Source: Archegozetes longisetosus (lineage: Eukaryota; Arthropoda; Arachnida; Sarcoptiformes; Trhypochthoniidae). From it: a stretch of DNA of 64,000 bases. A program made the translations under genes and the position numbers. The stretch lies in assembly GCA_018873245.2 (NCBI GenBank), contig JAEMBT020000005.1, positions 7,550,001 through 7,614,000 of the forward strand, written 5' to 3'. Of this stretch, positions 1 to 11,275 are shown piece by piece. The notes beneath the pieces are model-generated. The model worked only from the letters and a program-made list of their open reading frames with translations, made no database searches and was not told the DNA's origin. Within the stretch, counting starts at the first letter, position 1. The number at the start of each line of letters is the position of its first letter.

Positions 1-123
1 ATTACAGACAATGATATTAGGGAATCGTCATATTCAAAAAATTTTCTGTTCAATGTATATACATTGACCGCAAATTTAGATACGTAATTTTTCAATATTT
101 ATATTTTATAAGTTAATAGAAAG

Positions 124-266
124 TAGTGATGATTCGATTCTATAGAATTAGAATCGAAACCACATCGAAATAGAAGTTAGTTTTAAAAAGAGTAACTGAA
201 TCGAATCAAAATGAAATTTTTCAAAAGGAATCGAAATTTAAAAACTAGAGATGAAAATCATCACTA
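124..266. mobile_element. hAT-like miniature element (143 bp)
   Basis: The ends are a short inverted repeat, TAGTGATGAT at the left and its complement at the right, resembling hAT termini. The interior contains several GATTCGATTC/GAATCGA motifs in both orientations. It has no coding capacity. I could not find a convincing 8-bp target duplication, so assignment to hAT rests on the termini alone. Confidence 0.4.
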
Positions 267-384
267 GTATGTCTTTCTATACCTCAACCGCCTTTGTCTT
301 TGTTACATTTTTCAAATACCTTTATTATGATGATATTGGGTTATATGAATAATCTGAATATGAATGACCAATATGAATTAATCT

Positions 385-1825
385 TTTGAATTGTGTGAAT
401 TAATTAAATTAGCTTTAATTTGAATTAATTTTTTAAAACATTTAGTTCAATTAAGGGTCAATTGTAGTTAGTCTTAACTCTCGTCGAGGAATATTGAAGT
501 GCTCACTGATAAGTTCAATCAACATAAAATTGCATTAGTCGGATCATTTTAATTGTAGTTTGGATCATTAGTATCTTTATATATTTTATTTGCCATTGGA
601 TTCTATAAAACTTTTAAAGGACGGTTTAAAAATGATCAAAGAAGGATGCCTAAATCCAATGGGACTTTTGCCTAATTTGGTTCCAAGACAAACTATATAT
701 TTCCGAGAAGAGCTTGATGAGAGGATACAAATTGTCAATGGGCACAACTTGATAAAACGGGCCGTTTTCAATATATTGACCATTTTTTGGTCCGAAGAGA
801 AACGTGAATTTTTCAGGACAAAATGGATATTAAAGATTCAGAACAATTATTAGGTCACGGTTATATAGTACTTGACATTCCAAGGTCAAATGCGGTTTTA
901 CCTGGGAAATCATCCGCCTCTGGGAGCCTCCTGATGTTGATGGCGGGCAACAGGTTTTTAAGCCAGGCATTGAATTTTAGCATTGTGATCATACCAAGTG
1001 AAGCAAGCCCAATCTTATATGCTGAGCATGTATGCCCGTGTGGGAGCTATGAGATCCAGGTATGCAGGCATATTGGACTTCTTTCTCTTAGCTCCCATGA
1101 AACTTCAGTTAGTGACCCCATGTAGAGTCGTGAGCGGGTCAGGTCGCGGCACCAGAACTCTATAAAGTATTTTATTTACATTTTAATGGATAGAGAACTT
1201 TCTGGTGCTGCGGCTATTGCCGGGTACTGCTGTCATTGCAAAAATGGCTGAAGAACTGTCTACTGCTGTGCACATATAATGACGGTTATCTGGTTTCTCG
1301 GGTATGGCAGGCACCAGCCCGAGATTCAAATACCTGCAGAGTTGCTGAACGAGCTCTATGTGGTACTTGAAAGCACTGATGACGAAGAGCCGGCATGATT
1401 TTGTTTTTAGTCCTATTTACTTTTTATCTTCCATATTATATATATTCGTGATCTGCTCATAATACTGAGCATTTTGATACCTATATTGCATGGAAAAAGT
1501 TATATCTATTTCAAGGTCAATAAAGTTCAATATATCGAGAACGCTATGACTCAGGGTCAAAAATAATTATATATTTGTGCTCTACTTATTATGCTCAACA
1601 ATTTTCCACCAAAATTTTCTTGGAACCAAGTTAGGAAATTTTGGGCATCCTCCTTTATACAGTTTTTGTTGATTAAACTTATTAGTGATCACTTTAATAT
1701 TTCTCGATGAGATTCAAATCTAACTACAATTAATCCTACAACTAAATTTTTGAAATTTCATTCAAATTAATGTTAATTTAATTCATATAATTTAATAGAT
1801 TAATAAAAACGACATTTTTCTTCAA
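385..1825. mobile_element. Degenerate foldback element with long inverted repeats
   Basis: DNA at about 385-555 and its continuation near 640-690 reappears as the reverse complement at about 1655-1825 and 1620-1660. Shared words include CAATTGTAGTTAG and TTGGTTCCAAG. The arms are diverged, roughly three quarters identical by eye. The centre (about 860-1400) is richer in G+C than its surroundings and holds only short broken reading frames that I do not recognise. I read this as an old non-autonomous DNA transposon with long terminal inverted repeats; the exact ends are uncertain. Confidence 0.45.
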
Positions 1826-2728
1826 AAATAATGTAAGGGTCCCTTTGATATTCTTTATCCCATCATGAGACGAGCCAGAGATAGGCACCCTAGTTCAGAT
1901 ACCTTTAGACCTTGTGTATAAAATCAAACATGTGAAAAAATGTTTTACTCTGATGCTAGTTATTCATTCACGACTCGTAATTTTGCGAGACTATGGGTTA
2001 ATTGGATCTTCGCCCTCCAATTAATATGACTAATGTTGTAGACAAAGGCGTATTGAGTAGTGAACTAGGGATCGAACCTAAGTTTGAATACTAGAGGTCT
2101 ATATATTTTTTAGATTTTTATGTTGTCACGACGGATTTGGTGGCCAATGGATTCTTGTTGTTAAATTATTAACTACCAAGTATATAAAAAATGATAGTTT
2201 ATTGAAATGTTATTTTTATAATTACTTTAATGGGCACAAAAAGAAAATATTGAATTGAACGGTTCGAAAGCAGGAGTGAGAGTGAGCCCTCTTGCATTTC
2301 GCTGAAAGCTAACGCCTTTCAACTGTTTTAACAAATAAGGTGTGGTGACAATTGATTAAGGTATCTATAGAAATGAGAGCAACACATAAAACTTTTAATA
2401 ACTTTCAAATATAAAATTAGATGAAATAAGACAGAATGCAAATGAAAAAAGCATGACATCATCCACCACCCAAAAATTCAATTTTTACAATTGAATAAAA
2501 GGTTTGAATACGAATAAGATTAATAAAATAAAGTAAAATAAAATGTATCAATAAAATTTGAGTCTAGGATTATTCATAGGATAATTATTAAAATTGCTAT
2601 AATTATATGGTATAGGATTAATCTGTTGAGTTGTATAGTTATTATAAAGAGTTTGTGTGCTATTTATTCCACTTATATTGTTTGTGTTCATAATGTTGTG
2701 TGTTTTACATGATTTTCGAGTTTATCTT
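1826..2728. other. AT-rich intergenic DNA, nothing recognised
   Basis: No gene, RNA or clear repeat boundary was seen. The reading frames here are short and have AT-rich composition typical of non-coding DNA. Confidence 0.5.
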
Positions 2729-2941
2729 TTATTTCCAATAATGAATTATCAAATCAAATTTGACATTTTCGTCAATGTCTTTCTTATGCTGTTGTCCTTC
2801 GTCCTTAGTTCCAGTAATGCCCTCAACGTCACGCTTCAGAGCATAATTCAAACGAAAAACCGTATCAATTTTTGTCGCTTGTCTTCTAATAAAACTTTTT
2901 CTTTTCCACTCAGTCGAAGATTTCGCTTTCCTATTAGCCAT
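2729..2941 (-). CDS. Short basic ORF, unrecognised (70 aa)
   Basis: A minus-strand ATG at 2941 opens a 70-residue frame with a strongly basic N-terminus (about residues 3-20, rich in K/R), followed by a mixed charged region. The overlapping plus-strand frame of 103 codons is hydrophobic and low-complexity and less likely to be real. No splice partners or relatives were recognised. It may be the N-terminal exon of a DNA-binding or transposon protein, or chance. The flanks (2942-3262) hold nothing else identifiable. Confidence 0.2.
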   Translation of the reverse strand: MANRKAKSSTEWKRKSFIRRQATKIDTVFRLNYALKRDVEGITGTKDEGQQHKKDIDENVKFDLIIHYWK

Positions 2942-3505
2942 ACTTTTGATCAAATTAAAACTAAATGAACTTAAAACTAAAATTTAAAAATTTCAATTAA
3001 TGCGATATTGAAAAATTTATAATACTGAAAATTAAATCAAAAGATTAAAGATTTGCTGAGTCAAAATTATGAGTAAATAAAAATGCTTTAATGCATAATT
3101 GTGTTAACTTCATGTTTAGGTTAACTTTTTACTTTAAAGTTAAGACAACTTTCGGACCACAGCTCTTAAGTTTAAGGTTATTAGGATCCGCAGCCAACTC
3201 TGGGCTCTTATTTTCAATCAATTCAATTGTTTGTGTCTGGAGTTCAGTTATATCTTGAGTTTTTATAGTGTTTTTCTTAACCCTACAGTAAAATTTGGGT
3301 CTTTTAATCCAAATACAATATGAGATACAAATACAATCAAAATCATCAAAAATACATTTCCAAATTGATGATAGTCAATATTTCTTTTAACAATGTCATC
3401 AAAAATGTTGCTATTCAATGAACTAATGCTGACATTAAGTTTTAGGAAATAATTTTGCCAAACGTTTTCTCTCATGTGTGTGGGTCAATCTGATGATTGA
3501 TAGTA

Positions 3506-4177
3506 CACTGAAAACTTAAGAGTTGGGCACCTTGATATGTTGGGCACCTGTCTATGTTGTGCATGTTTGAGTCAGTCCGGCATGATCCCATAGAGTTAAC
3601 ATTAGGGGAACCCTTGATATGTTGGGCACCTCTATAACTTAAAAGTTGGGCATACTTTTGCAGCCCTAATAGCATTATCAAGGCCTGCAAAAGTTGGGCA
3701 TTGACATATATTGACCTTCATTGACTAAGCGTAAAGTTGACAAAACCACGTTTTTCATTTGTCAACATTAGTTGTTTAATAGCATATCTGTGATATTGTG
3801 ATAATTTCTGCAAAAAAATAATGAAATGTCGAACAAATCAAAAGTGAAGAATAAACTTAATGAGTTACCGCTATCAAAGAAAGTAGAATTGATTAATTAT
3901 CTCAAGAGTGGTGCCTCAGAAAGAGATGCAGTAGAAAAGTTTAATGTAAGTAAAGGAACAGTGTATAACATAAAAAAGCGTTCATCTGAATATTTGGATA
4001 ATTTTAATGAAAATGCGCCGAATTATAAATATAGAAAATTGAAATCGACAGAAAATGAAGAGATTAATAAATACATTAATTAAAATATTTTGAAGCTTTT
4101 TTTCAAAATTTGGGCACCTTTATGAGTTGGGCACTAAAATTCCGCCCGTAGTTGCCCAACCTTTAAAGGTTTCAGTG
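3506..4177 (+). mobile_element. Non-autonomous pogo/Tigger-type element (672 bp)
   Basis: The element is flanked by TA dinucleotides (3504-3505 and 4178-4179). It has terminal inverted repeats of about 26 bp that begin CACTGAAA and include GTTGGGCA. The decamer-like word GTTGGGCACC recurs around 3520-3690 and 4105-4160 in both ends, as expected of transposase binding sites. It keeps only the 5' part of a transposase gene (3826-4083) and lacks the DDE domain, so it can move only in trans. Confidence 0.8.
3826..4083 (+). CDS. CENP-B/pogo-type HTH remnant of a Tigger transposase (85 aa)
   Basis: The 85-residue product begins at ATG 3826. It has the layout of the psq/CENP-B N-terminal helix-turn-helix: a basic start, a helix with LSKKVELINYL (about residues 15-27), then GASERDAVEKFNVSKGTVYNI (about 28-48), where NVSKGTVYNI is the recognition helix. 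A stop follows at 4081, before any catalytic domain. Pogo-family transposases use this domain to bind subterminal repeats, and the host element is full of the repeated TTGGGCAC word. It could be a truncated relic or a DNA-binding-only protein made by the miniature. Intact frame, no introns. Confidence 0.65.
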   Translation: MSNKSKVKNKLNELPLSKKVELINYLKSGASERDAVEKFNVSKGTVYNIKKRSSEYLDNFNENAPNYKYRKLKSTENEEINKYIN

Positions 4178-5436
4178 TATAACTCTATTCAGGCATAAAG
4201 TGTAACTCGGTATGAATATTGAGTTGTGCTTCATAATGCATGTCACCGACTTTAAAGCTTTGATTACTCGGCAATACAAAAACTTCATTTGGACACTGCA
4301 TTTCTATTGTAAATTGTTATATTAAGTGAAGCACAATATATATAATTATACTTTTGTGCGTATTTTATTTGTAAGATATCATGTATATCAATGAAAGGTT
4401 TATCCTCGCAGTCATCCTTTTGCCAATATTTAGGGCTAGAGTAGGAATTCTTATCTGGCATTACAATGTGCATCATTAGGTACTAATATTAAGTTAGTAC
4501 TCTCTTGAGGATTACCTTTGAGTAGTTTAATACAACCTTTTTCTTCATCGAAAATGATAGCTTTTGGTCCGTGATAAATACTGACATAGCTTGTTTTCCG
4601 TTAACATTCACTCTAGTAACAAATTAAGAGTCACCTCCCATAACGTGCATTTTAGGATTTATAATTTTCATATTATAGCGTATAATAACCATTTTCCTGA
4701 TTTCGTCGTGATAGCAATTAATTGCATTCCAGTACTCATGAGGACAGCGGTCGCCACAAGCAACGGTTAAATTAAATAAACCTAAGAACATTATATTACG
4801 CTTGTCCGTTTTAAAATCGCGCCCTACTTCTAATAAGACATTCCTAGTATGATGTAAACGAGTGGTTATCAGAGATGTAGCACGCATTGCCTTAGGCGCT
4901 GTCTGCTTAATAAGATGAACGCCTCCGTTTAGCTCATATACTTCGTTTGTTAAGTTCTGCAACATTGTATTAAACTGCGCTAAAATTTGTTTTTCTAATC
5001 TATCATTTTGACACAATTCTTTAATATTTTTCATAGCAATACGACTTTCTTCTTCTATAGATGCCATCCTATTCTTACTGTTTATGTTTTCTACTAATAA
5101 GCTGACCCTAATGCCCACACTTGCAACCACACTAACAATACTGAATAATGCAAGCGCTCCAATGAATATAAAACGTATCTCTCTTATTAAACCAAATTTA
5201 GCACTATCTTTAGAGTCAATATTTGTGCAAAAGTCACCTAAAGATTTAATAAAATCTGTTTGGAATTGAGTTTCGCACCAATCTTTCAACTCAGTTTCCT
5301 TTTCACCGATCATCTGCTCAGAAAATAAATGGCATGGAGACCGATATTGAATAGTCGTCTCTATGCCTTTGATAGTTGGAATTTTTAATCGATTCAAAAT
5401 AATAGGCTCAACAGCAGCCAAGGCATTAGATAATGA

Positions 5437-6122
5437 GTAACTACCGAAAACAAGACTCGGTCCCTATATCTCAGTTTTCACCCGACCTAGACTCTCATAT
5501 TTAATACATAGATACTACAAGGCAAACCCTACAAGTTTAACCCCTACACTTCGGCCTCAGATCTCGGGTCTGCCTGACGCCACGACCAAATCCCGAGCCG
5601 GTGTACAGTTACCCGAGTAATATATCGTAATATAATAGTCTAGATTCCTAAGCTATGTGAAACTAATGCATTATAATTTCTAGCACACCTAACGTTACCA
5701 AATTTGTCCACTTTATCTTCGTTTACGGGACTTAACCGTAACTACGGCTAAACCCGAGACTCGATACCAACGTGAGGGATATCAAACTTCTCAGCTCGAC
5801 GTACTGATCCTAAAAATATATTATTCGGGTCATTCCGTCCACGGATTCGAGATTTAATCACGGCCACGACCAGACCCGAGGCTCGAGACCAAAGTGTGGA
5901 TATCAAATTGCTCAGCTCGACATGCTGAGTCCAACGATATATTACTCGGGCCACTTTATCTTTGGTGTACGCTTTTTTGGCATTTTCGTATAAGTGGGCG
6001 TGGCGAAATTTTGGAGGTGTGACCTTGTAGGGTTTGCCTTGTAGTATCTATGTACAAAATATGAGAGTCCTAGGTCGAGTGAAAGCTGAGATATTAGGTC
6101 GAGTCTTGCTTTCGGTAGTTAC
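5437..6122. mobile_element. MITE with ~100-bp terminal inverted repeats (686 bp)
   Basis: The left end (5437-5530) and right end (6030-6122) are inverted copies, both starting GTAACTACCG and running to the word TACAAGGCAAACCCTACAA, with only a few differences. The interior repeats motifs such as ATATATTACTCGGG and CCCGAG in both orientations. No coding sequence was found. One side abuts the envelope-like relic and the other the Tc1 relic, so it probably inserted at their junction or into one of them. No target duplication was recognised. Confidence 0.75.
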
Positions 6123-6580
6123 CCGAATTTTAACTTATGTGACCAAATGATTTTATCCCAGAAGACCAGCGACATATTTAGGCATTTTTTTGCAAAAACG
6201 AGCCTTTTATGCTATTTTTATCACTCATAGTCCGTCTCTTACTTGCGATTCTGCCAAAATAATGTTTTTCTCTTAATCGCCGTTTAATTGTTGATTCACT
6301 GCAATTGATACTTGCAGATTGCAGGTCTTGTTTGATTTTTTTAACCTAAATTCTTCGGGTTTTCACCAGAGTTGTTAAAATTCTGTTATCGGTTCGCTTT
6401 TTTGTACAGTGCTTTCGACCACTTCTTGTTAAATTACGAGTTGTTCCGACTTATATCTTTTGTATCCTTTTTACGACTTTATAAACACATGAGAGGCTGC
6501 ATCACATCATTTCGGCTATGGTTTGACATGTTTTTCCTTCACTTATCAATCTGAACATCTGAAGATGCACGACTTCAGCA
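6123..6580 (-). pseudogene. Tc1-like transposase relic (HTH region)
   Basis: The minus strand encodes decayed pieces of a Tc1-family transposase. The second DNA-binding helix region reads STIKRRLREKHYFGRIASK (about 6325-6270), matching the family's xTVRRRLxExxLxGRxAxKK pattern. It is followed near 6150 by a WDKIIWS-like segment that normally precedes the first catalytic Asp. Several stops and frame changes interrupt it, and it ends at the MITE at 6122, before the catalytic core. Non-functional. Confidence 0.5.
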
Positions 6581-8997
6581 AGTTCTCGTAATTTGACCAT
6601 ATTTTCAATGAATTAGTTTAAAATTAGTATATTTTTGTTTTAATATGCCTTAATTAATTAGTATTCTGTTCTATTTAATTTTGAGGAATTGTTAAGTGAA
6701 TTTTTTTCGCTCTAATTCAGTCAAATAAAAATATTCATTATTTATAGCTGCATGAAAAATCACAAAAAGTTTTCAATTGCTTATAATCTTACTCAAAATG
6801 TGATTCTATTTGATATTCTTATATCATTCGAATCCTAAATTATAACGCATTAATTTAAGACAATTTTCTCTAAAATCAAAGAAGTAATTTCTTAGTTATA
6901 TTCAGTCGAAGACACCAAGTTAACTACTCTTATTTCCGTACTTGTGAGCGGCAGTGTAGTTCAATAGGGTTACGTGCTTTGCGTACAATGTCATGTACTG
7001 AATAGCATTGCATTAGAAGTCACATAACTTTACTTCTATTGTGAATTAGCAGTTTTAGAAAGCGATACTTCTGATGTAGAATAAATCAAATCCTTATTCA
7101 AATTGTTTAAAATAAAAATAAAAACTATCTCTAATTGATTAAATTGAGTTTATGGACAAATTAAAAATTTTTATTTGAATAAAACTCTTGCGCAACTTTG
7201 AATGAATTTTTCTGTCTCACTCATTAAGCGATAACCGGTTATTACTCTCTGTCATTCATATGTGCATCTTCTGAAATTCACACATCCGTAACCGCCAAGC
7301 CTTACACCCGCAAAAAATTCACTGCGGATATCCGCAAAACACTCGTAAATAACTGCATTTTGATATCTTTATTAAACCTGAATTCAGAAATTGTAAAATT
7401 CTTTCACAATAATTATATTCAAAATAATATTCAAATTATTTTTTACAATATCAAAATTGAATCTAATAAGTGGTACTTCATCGATTTAATCTGGATTCAT
7501 ACGCGATCTAATATCAGTTAATGTTAATATAGCATATTAAAATTCCGTTCACTCAACAAATTGATCCCAGGTATATCGAATAATCGTTTCGGCATTGAGT
7601 TTGCATTCAATCTTATTGTGCAAATTCAATACACGTATTTCATTGAATAAAAAATCACACCCGTATCCAATAAATCTTGCGAATATCCGCAAACACCCGC
7701 TGATGAGAGTGTGTAATGCACATGTCTAATTAGAATTAGTGAATCGAAAATTCAAAATTTAAGCCACTAATATAATAATATATCATAAAAATTCCAACAA
7801 AGGCATATTCAATTAAAATATAAGTGAATTTTTCTCACGTTGTGAAAAATGGACTTGGTTACAGTGCGCTGTCAAGTGAATTTGATGGTAATTAAATAAT
7901 CTTGAATTAGTATGATTTGCATGTTATTAGCGGTCAACGTTTTTGAATAGTATTTTTAAATATGGTAGGGTACACTTTTGATTTGATCAGAATATTTTCG
8001 AAATCAGGAGACATACGGTCGGTCACATGCCTTATTAGTTAAGTTATAAAAAAGTATTCATTTTAAGTTAGAAAAATTGCTAGCTTCTAAAATATCAATT
8101 CATAAAACTTTAATGACTGTTACATTTGTATATAAATTTTGAAACCAAAATGGATCGGAAAGAGCACAAAGGTTGCTTTCTAATTTTTTTGAGTCAGAAA
8201 AAGTTAATACAAATAAAAAGTTGCGATATCGAAGTGCATTAGACTTGATAAAAAAATACGCAAATGCTTACAGTTAACCTATAAAATGTTAAAGATTACT
8301 TACTTTTAATGTTGATATGCTCTTGAATAGTTGTAATTCTAATTGACATAATAAAAATTGTTAAAATATTTCATTTGATCCATTCATTTTCTCGCTAAGC
8401 ATCAACACATGTTAATATAGAATACAATTTAATATAAGGATTAAGTTAAGTTTACACTAAATTTTCAAATTTTGAAAGAATAAAATTTTTCAAGTCTTTA
8501 AAAAATTGTGAATATGATTGAATCTTTATTTGATATTTAATAAATCTGTTAAATCATTTGTAAAACCCGAATCACATATTAATAAAACAAATTTGCATAA
8601 TTATAACTTGGTTGAAGAATGTCTAAAAATGATTAATGGCTCAAATGCATTCTCATTAATATATAATTGATTAAAATTCCAGTTAAACTCATTATAATAA
8701 GAAATTTATTGTAATTTCTGAAGCAAACAAAAGCTGCTTTATATAGATTTAAATAATGCTCTGAACTAACTGTTAAATAAATGGATCATGAATTTAATGT
8801 TTGAAATCTTACATCAAATGATTTGTCAATTGAAAACTAAAACCTTTGAATCAAATAATTTTTATACTATGAGTCAGTGATTTGAATCTGGAGAAGGGTC
8901 AGAAACTAATGGTTAAGTTAATTAGTATGATTAGCCAACTTAAAAATTGGTATATATATTAATGAAATGTATATAATGTTCGTCAAGTATTATTAGA
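6581..8997. other. Long AT-rich intergenic region
   Basis: No gene was recognised. At about 7258-7727 the word GCGGATATCCGCAA and CAT(A/G)TGTGCAT occur near both ends in inverted orientation, which may mark a very degraded inverted-repeat element. The rest is simple AT-rich DNA, including the presumed 3' flank of the BTB zinc-finger gene. Confidence 0.4.
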
Positions 8998-10950
8998 TTA
9001 ATCAGGAATGGGTTCGTTAGGGTGGACAGTTTTAAGATGTTTATTAAGTGAAATACGCCACGTATAAACCTTCCCACAATAGTCACAAATATACTGTTGC
9101 TTTGAATTAAGATGAATACCGTTGATGTGGTCTTGCATTGACTGATTTCCGTGATATACTTGCGGACAGTACGGACACGAATATAGGGTCGACTGTCGAC
9201 CAAAGTCTTGTGAAAGTCGTTGTTTGCTTCCGCGTGTTTGAGGACTGGCTTCTGGTGTCTCGTTATCTATAAAGTCAATTGTGCTGGTATAACATAATTA
9301 AAGTAGTGATTGTATTGATACGTACTCTCTTGTTCTTTCATCCATGTCGGTGTACGTCCGGGACCTTTCCTACGAATCATTCCATCGGGACAGCTATCGT
9401 TGCCATTCTCTCCAGTTATCGACTGAGTCGAAGCTGAGCCATGACTCGAAGTCGAGCGACGCAAAGTTCGAGTTGTGTTGATCTGTGAAGGAGTGGACTG
9501 TGAGACGCCAATACTGTGATGATATGCAAGAGTTGAGGCCACAATTGCTCTCGATGAGGGTGAAGAAGAAACACTATTAGCGTTGACGTTCGTGTTAATA
9601 TCATTAGTAGTGTTTCCTCCACCGGCCAGCGCGGCACTCAGTCGTTGTCTCGCTTCCCCAACATTAGTCTCGTTTTGTTGTGTAACTAAACTACTGAAAT
9701 CCACTTCATAGATCTCCCCGTCTTCGTCTTCTTCAATCTTCGATATGTCGCCACTTCTTGGAGTTCTTGTATTTTCATTAATGTCTGCTGTTTTTATTCG
9801 TTTACGCAATTGTCGGCCTTCGGTCTCGTTCGGAGATTCCAAATAATTACTTACTTTTCTGACTGATGAAGGATCTGACTTTTGTGGGCTCGATGTTTGT
9901 TGTGCTCCTATTGTACGACTGGTTTGACCCGTTTTTGTTGGCGATTCTCTATTGAATGGACTTTCGTTTGCATTTATTTCATTATTAATTTTTGCGATGC
10001 CTCTGGTACTGAAGACTCAGTACTTTCGTTTTGAACTTGTTTATTTGGTTCAAGTTGTGACTAAACAACAAATGAATTAATGAAATGATAGCTGAGCAAA
10101 TTGTGTTATAAATTAAAGCAGTCAATCAAAAGAACGATCAATACCTTATTTTGATTTTCTCTACTTTTAGTTTTTTCAAAAACTTCTTTATCAATGATAA
10201 ATTTCATTTTATCTGCCTCTAACCTCTTCTTAGCTTCACTCAACTGATTTAGCTCTAATTCTAACTTTTCTTAACGTCTTCTTCAATTTCCCGCTTCAAT
10301 CGATCGACTTTTAAATTATCGGATTCTTTAAGGGTTTTGATTTCTTGCTCAAGTAATCGTTTTTCGCCTCTCAGTCTATTGACTTCTTGATCACTATTAC
10401 TATTTTCATCGATAGGTTGGTTATCGTTAGAGACTAACTTAATATTCATCAATCCCTTAACCATTAGTAACTGCGCGGCCGCTAAAAACTTATGAATTCT
10501 TGACTGACCTACAGATACCTGTCCTTTGTATATGAAGGACACGATTGAGTCCAAATCTTCGAACTCAACATTATTGACAACAACAGCTATGACACCTGCA
10601 TTGAGGTTATTAGTCGAAGCAAAGATTGACCGAAAAAAGTCAGAAGAAGCTGAAAGTATTACGCGATGTGTTCTTATTATATGATTGTTTTGGTTCGTAT
10701 TGGACTCATTTTTTGGGTTGTGGGCACGTGATTGACTCTTAGATGCGCTACTGTTGTAACCATTATGTAATTGGTTGTTATTGTTTTCTATGCTTTCGTT
10801 TGAATCACTTGCATTTTTGTTATGAATTGCCGGACAAACCAGAATACAATCCGTCAGTTGTTTGTTGTCCAGCATCGATGAAAAGCTGTCTCTCATCGTG
10901 ACCTCGTGGTCACCCATTCGGAAAGTGTAGCCGTTTTCCTGTTCACTCAT
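8998..10950 (-). CDS. BTB/POZ domain protein with two C2H2 zinc fingers (three exons)
   Basis: Exons run 10950-10145, 10060-9326 and 9266-8998, with introns of 84 and 59 bp (GT..AG, donor GTACGT in the second). The ATG at 10950 starts a BTB domain with the hallmark HRVILSASSDFFRSIF, interrupted by an Asn/Ser-rich insert of about 50 residues. A charged coiled coil follows, then a long Ser/Thr-rich linker. The last exon carries two C2H2 fingers, CPYC...H(x4)H and CDYC...H(x4)H, near the C-terminus. BTB-ZF proteins of the tramtrack/broad type are nuclear DNA-binding regulators that dimerise through the BTB domain. Two one-base losses break the frame: near 10262 in an AAAA run, and near 10010 before the Ser/Thr-rich linker. 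Everything downstream is conserved, so assembly error is as likely as decay. Coordinates give the span, introns included. Confidence 0.75.
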
Positions 10951-11204
10951 TTTCTAATAAATCCCAAAATAATGAATGAAAACAATTGATATTAATATAG
11001 GATTGAGTGTGAGATAAACATGAAAATACTTTTCTATTCAATTTTTGCAATATTTACTATTAGATCAAAAGTCCCGATTCAATGGCACTCAAATTTAAGT
11101 AATTATTAAAATTCAATTTTTTTATTAATTGCTAATTAATTGTCATTAAATTATTTAATAATAAAATTAATTTAAAAACAGATTTCACTCTCTTTTGTGT
11201 GTAT

Positions 11205-11275
11205 TGTTTGCGGACATTATATTCGAAGAGTACGTTCATTGAACGCATGCGCTATAATGTCGCACAATTTTTCCG
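11205..11275 (-). promoter_or_regulatory. Possible promoter region of the BTB zinc-finger gene
   Basis: About 270 bp upstream of the BTB-ZF start codon, a short G+C-richer patch holds the palindromic-like word AGCGCATGCG on the minus strand. It resembles the NRF-1 site (GCGCATGCGC) found in many animal promoters. Position and composition stand out from the AT-rich surroundings, but there is no direct evidence of function. Confidence 0.25.

Larger units (their letters stand above)
3263..5436 (-). pseudogene. Envelope-like membrane glycoprotein relic, split by transposons
   Basis: Minus-strand frames at 5436-4624, then 4623-4180, then 3505-3263 read as consecutive pieces of one type I membrane glycoprotein. 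The longest piece (about 270 codons) has a hydrophobic stretch about 80-100 residues in, just after an arginine-containing segment, then a helical region rich in E/K/L. This order (cleavage-like site, fusion-like peptide, heptad region) is typical of class I envelope proteins of retroelements and viruses. The last piece (3475-3263) has a transmembrane helix near its end, as an envelope anchor would. At least two frameshifts fall between 4624 and 4290. A pogo-type miniature (3506-4177) is inserted before the anchor, and the N-terminus stops at a MITE (5437). I see no gag, polymerase or LTR nearby. The family is inferred from architecture only; it is not functional. Confidence 0.45.

Noticed and set aside
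9416-9637. 73-codon minus-strand frame
   Set aside because: Alternative frame within the Ser/Thr-rich linker exon of the BTB zinc-finger gene.
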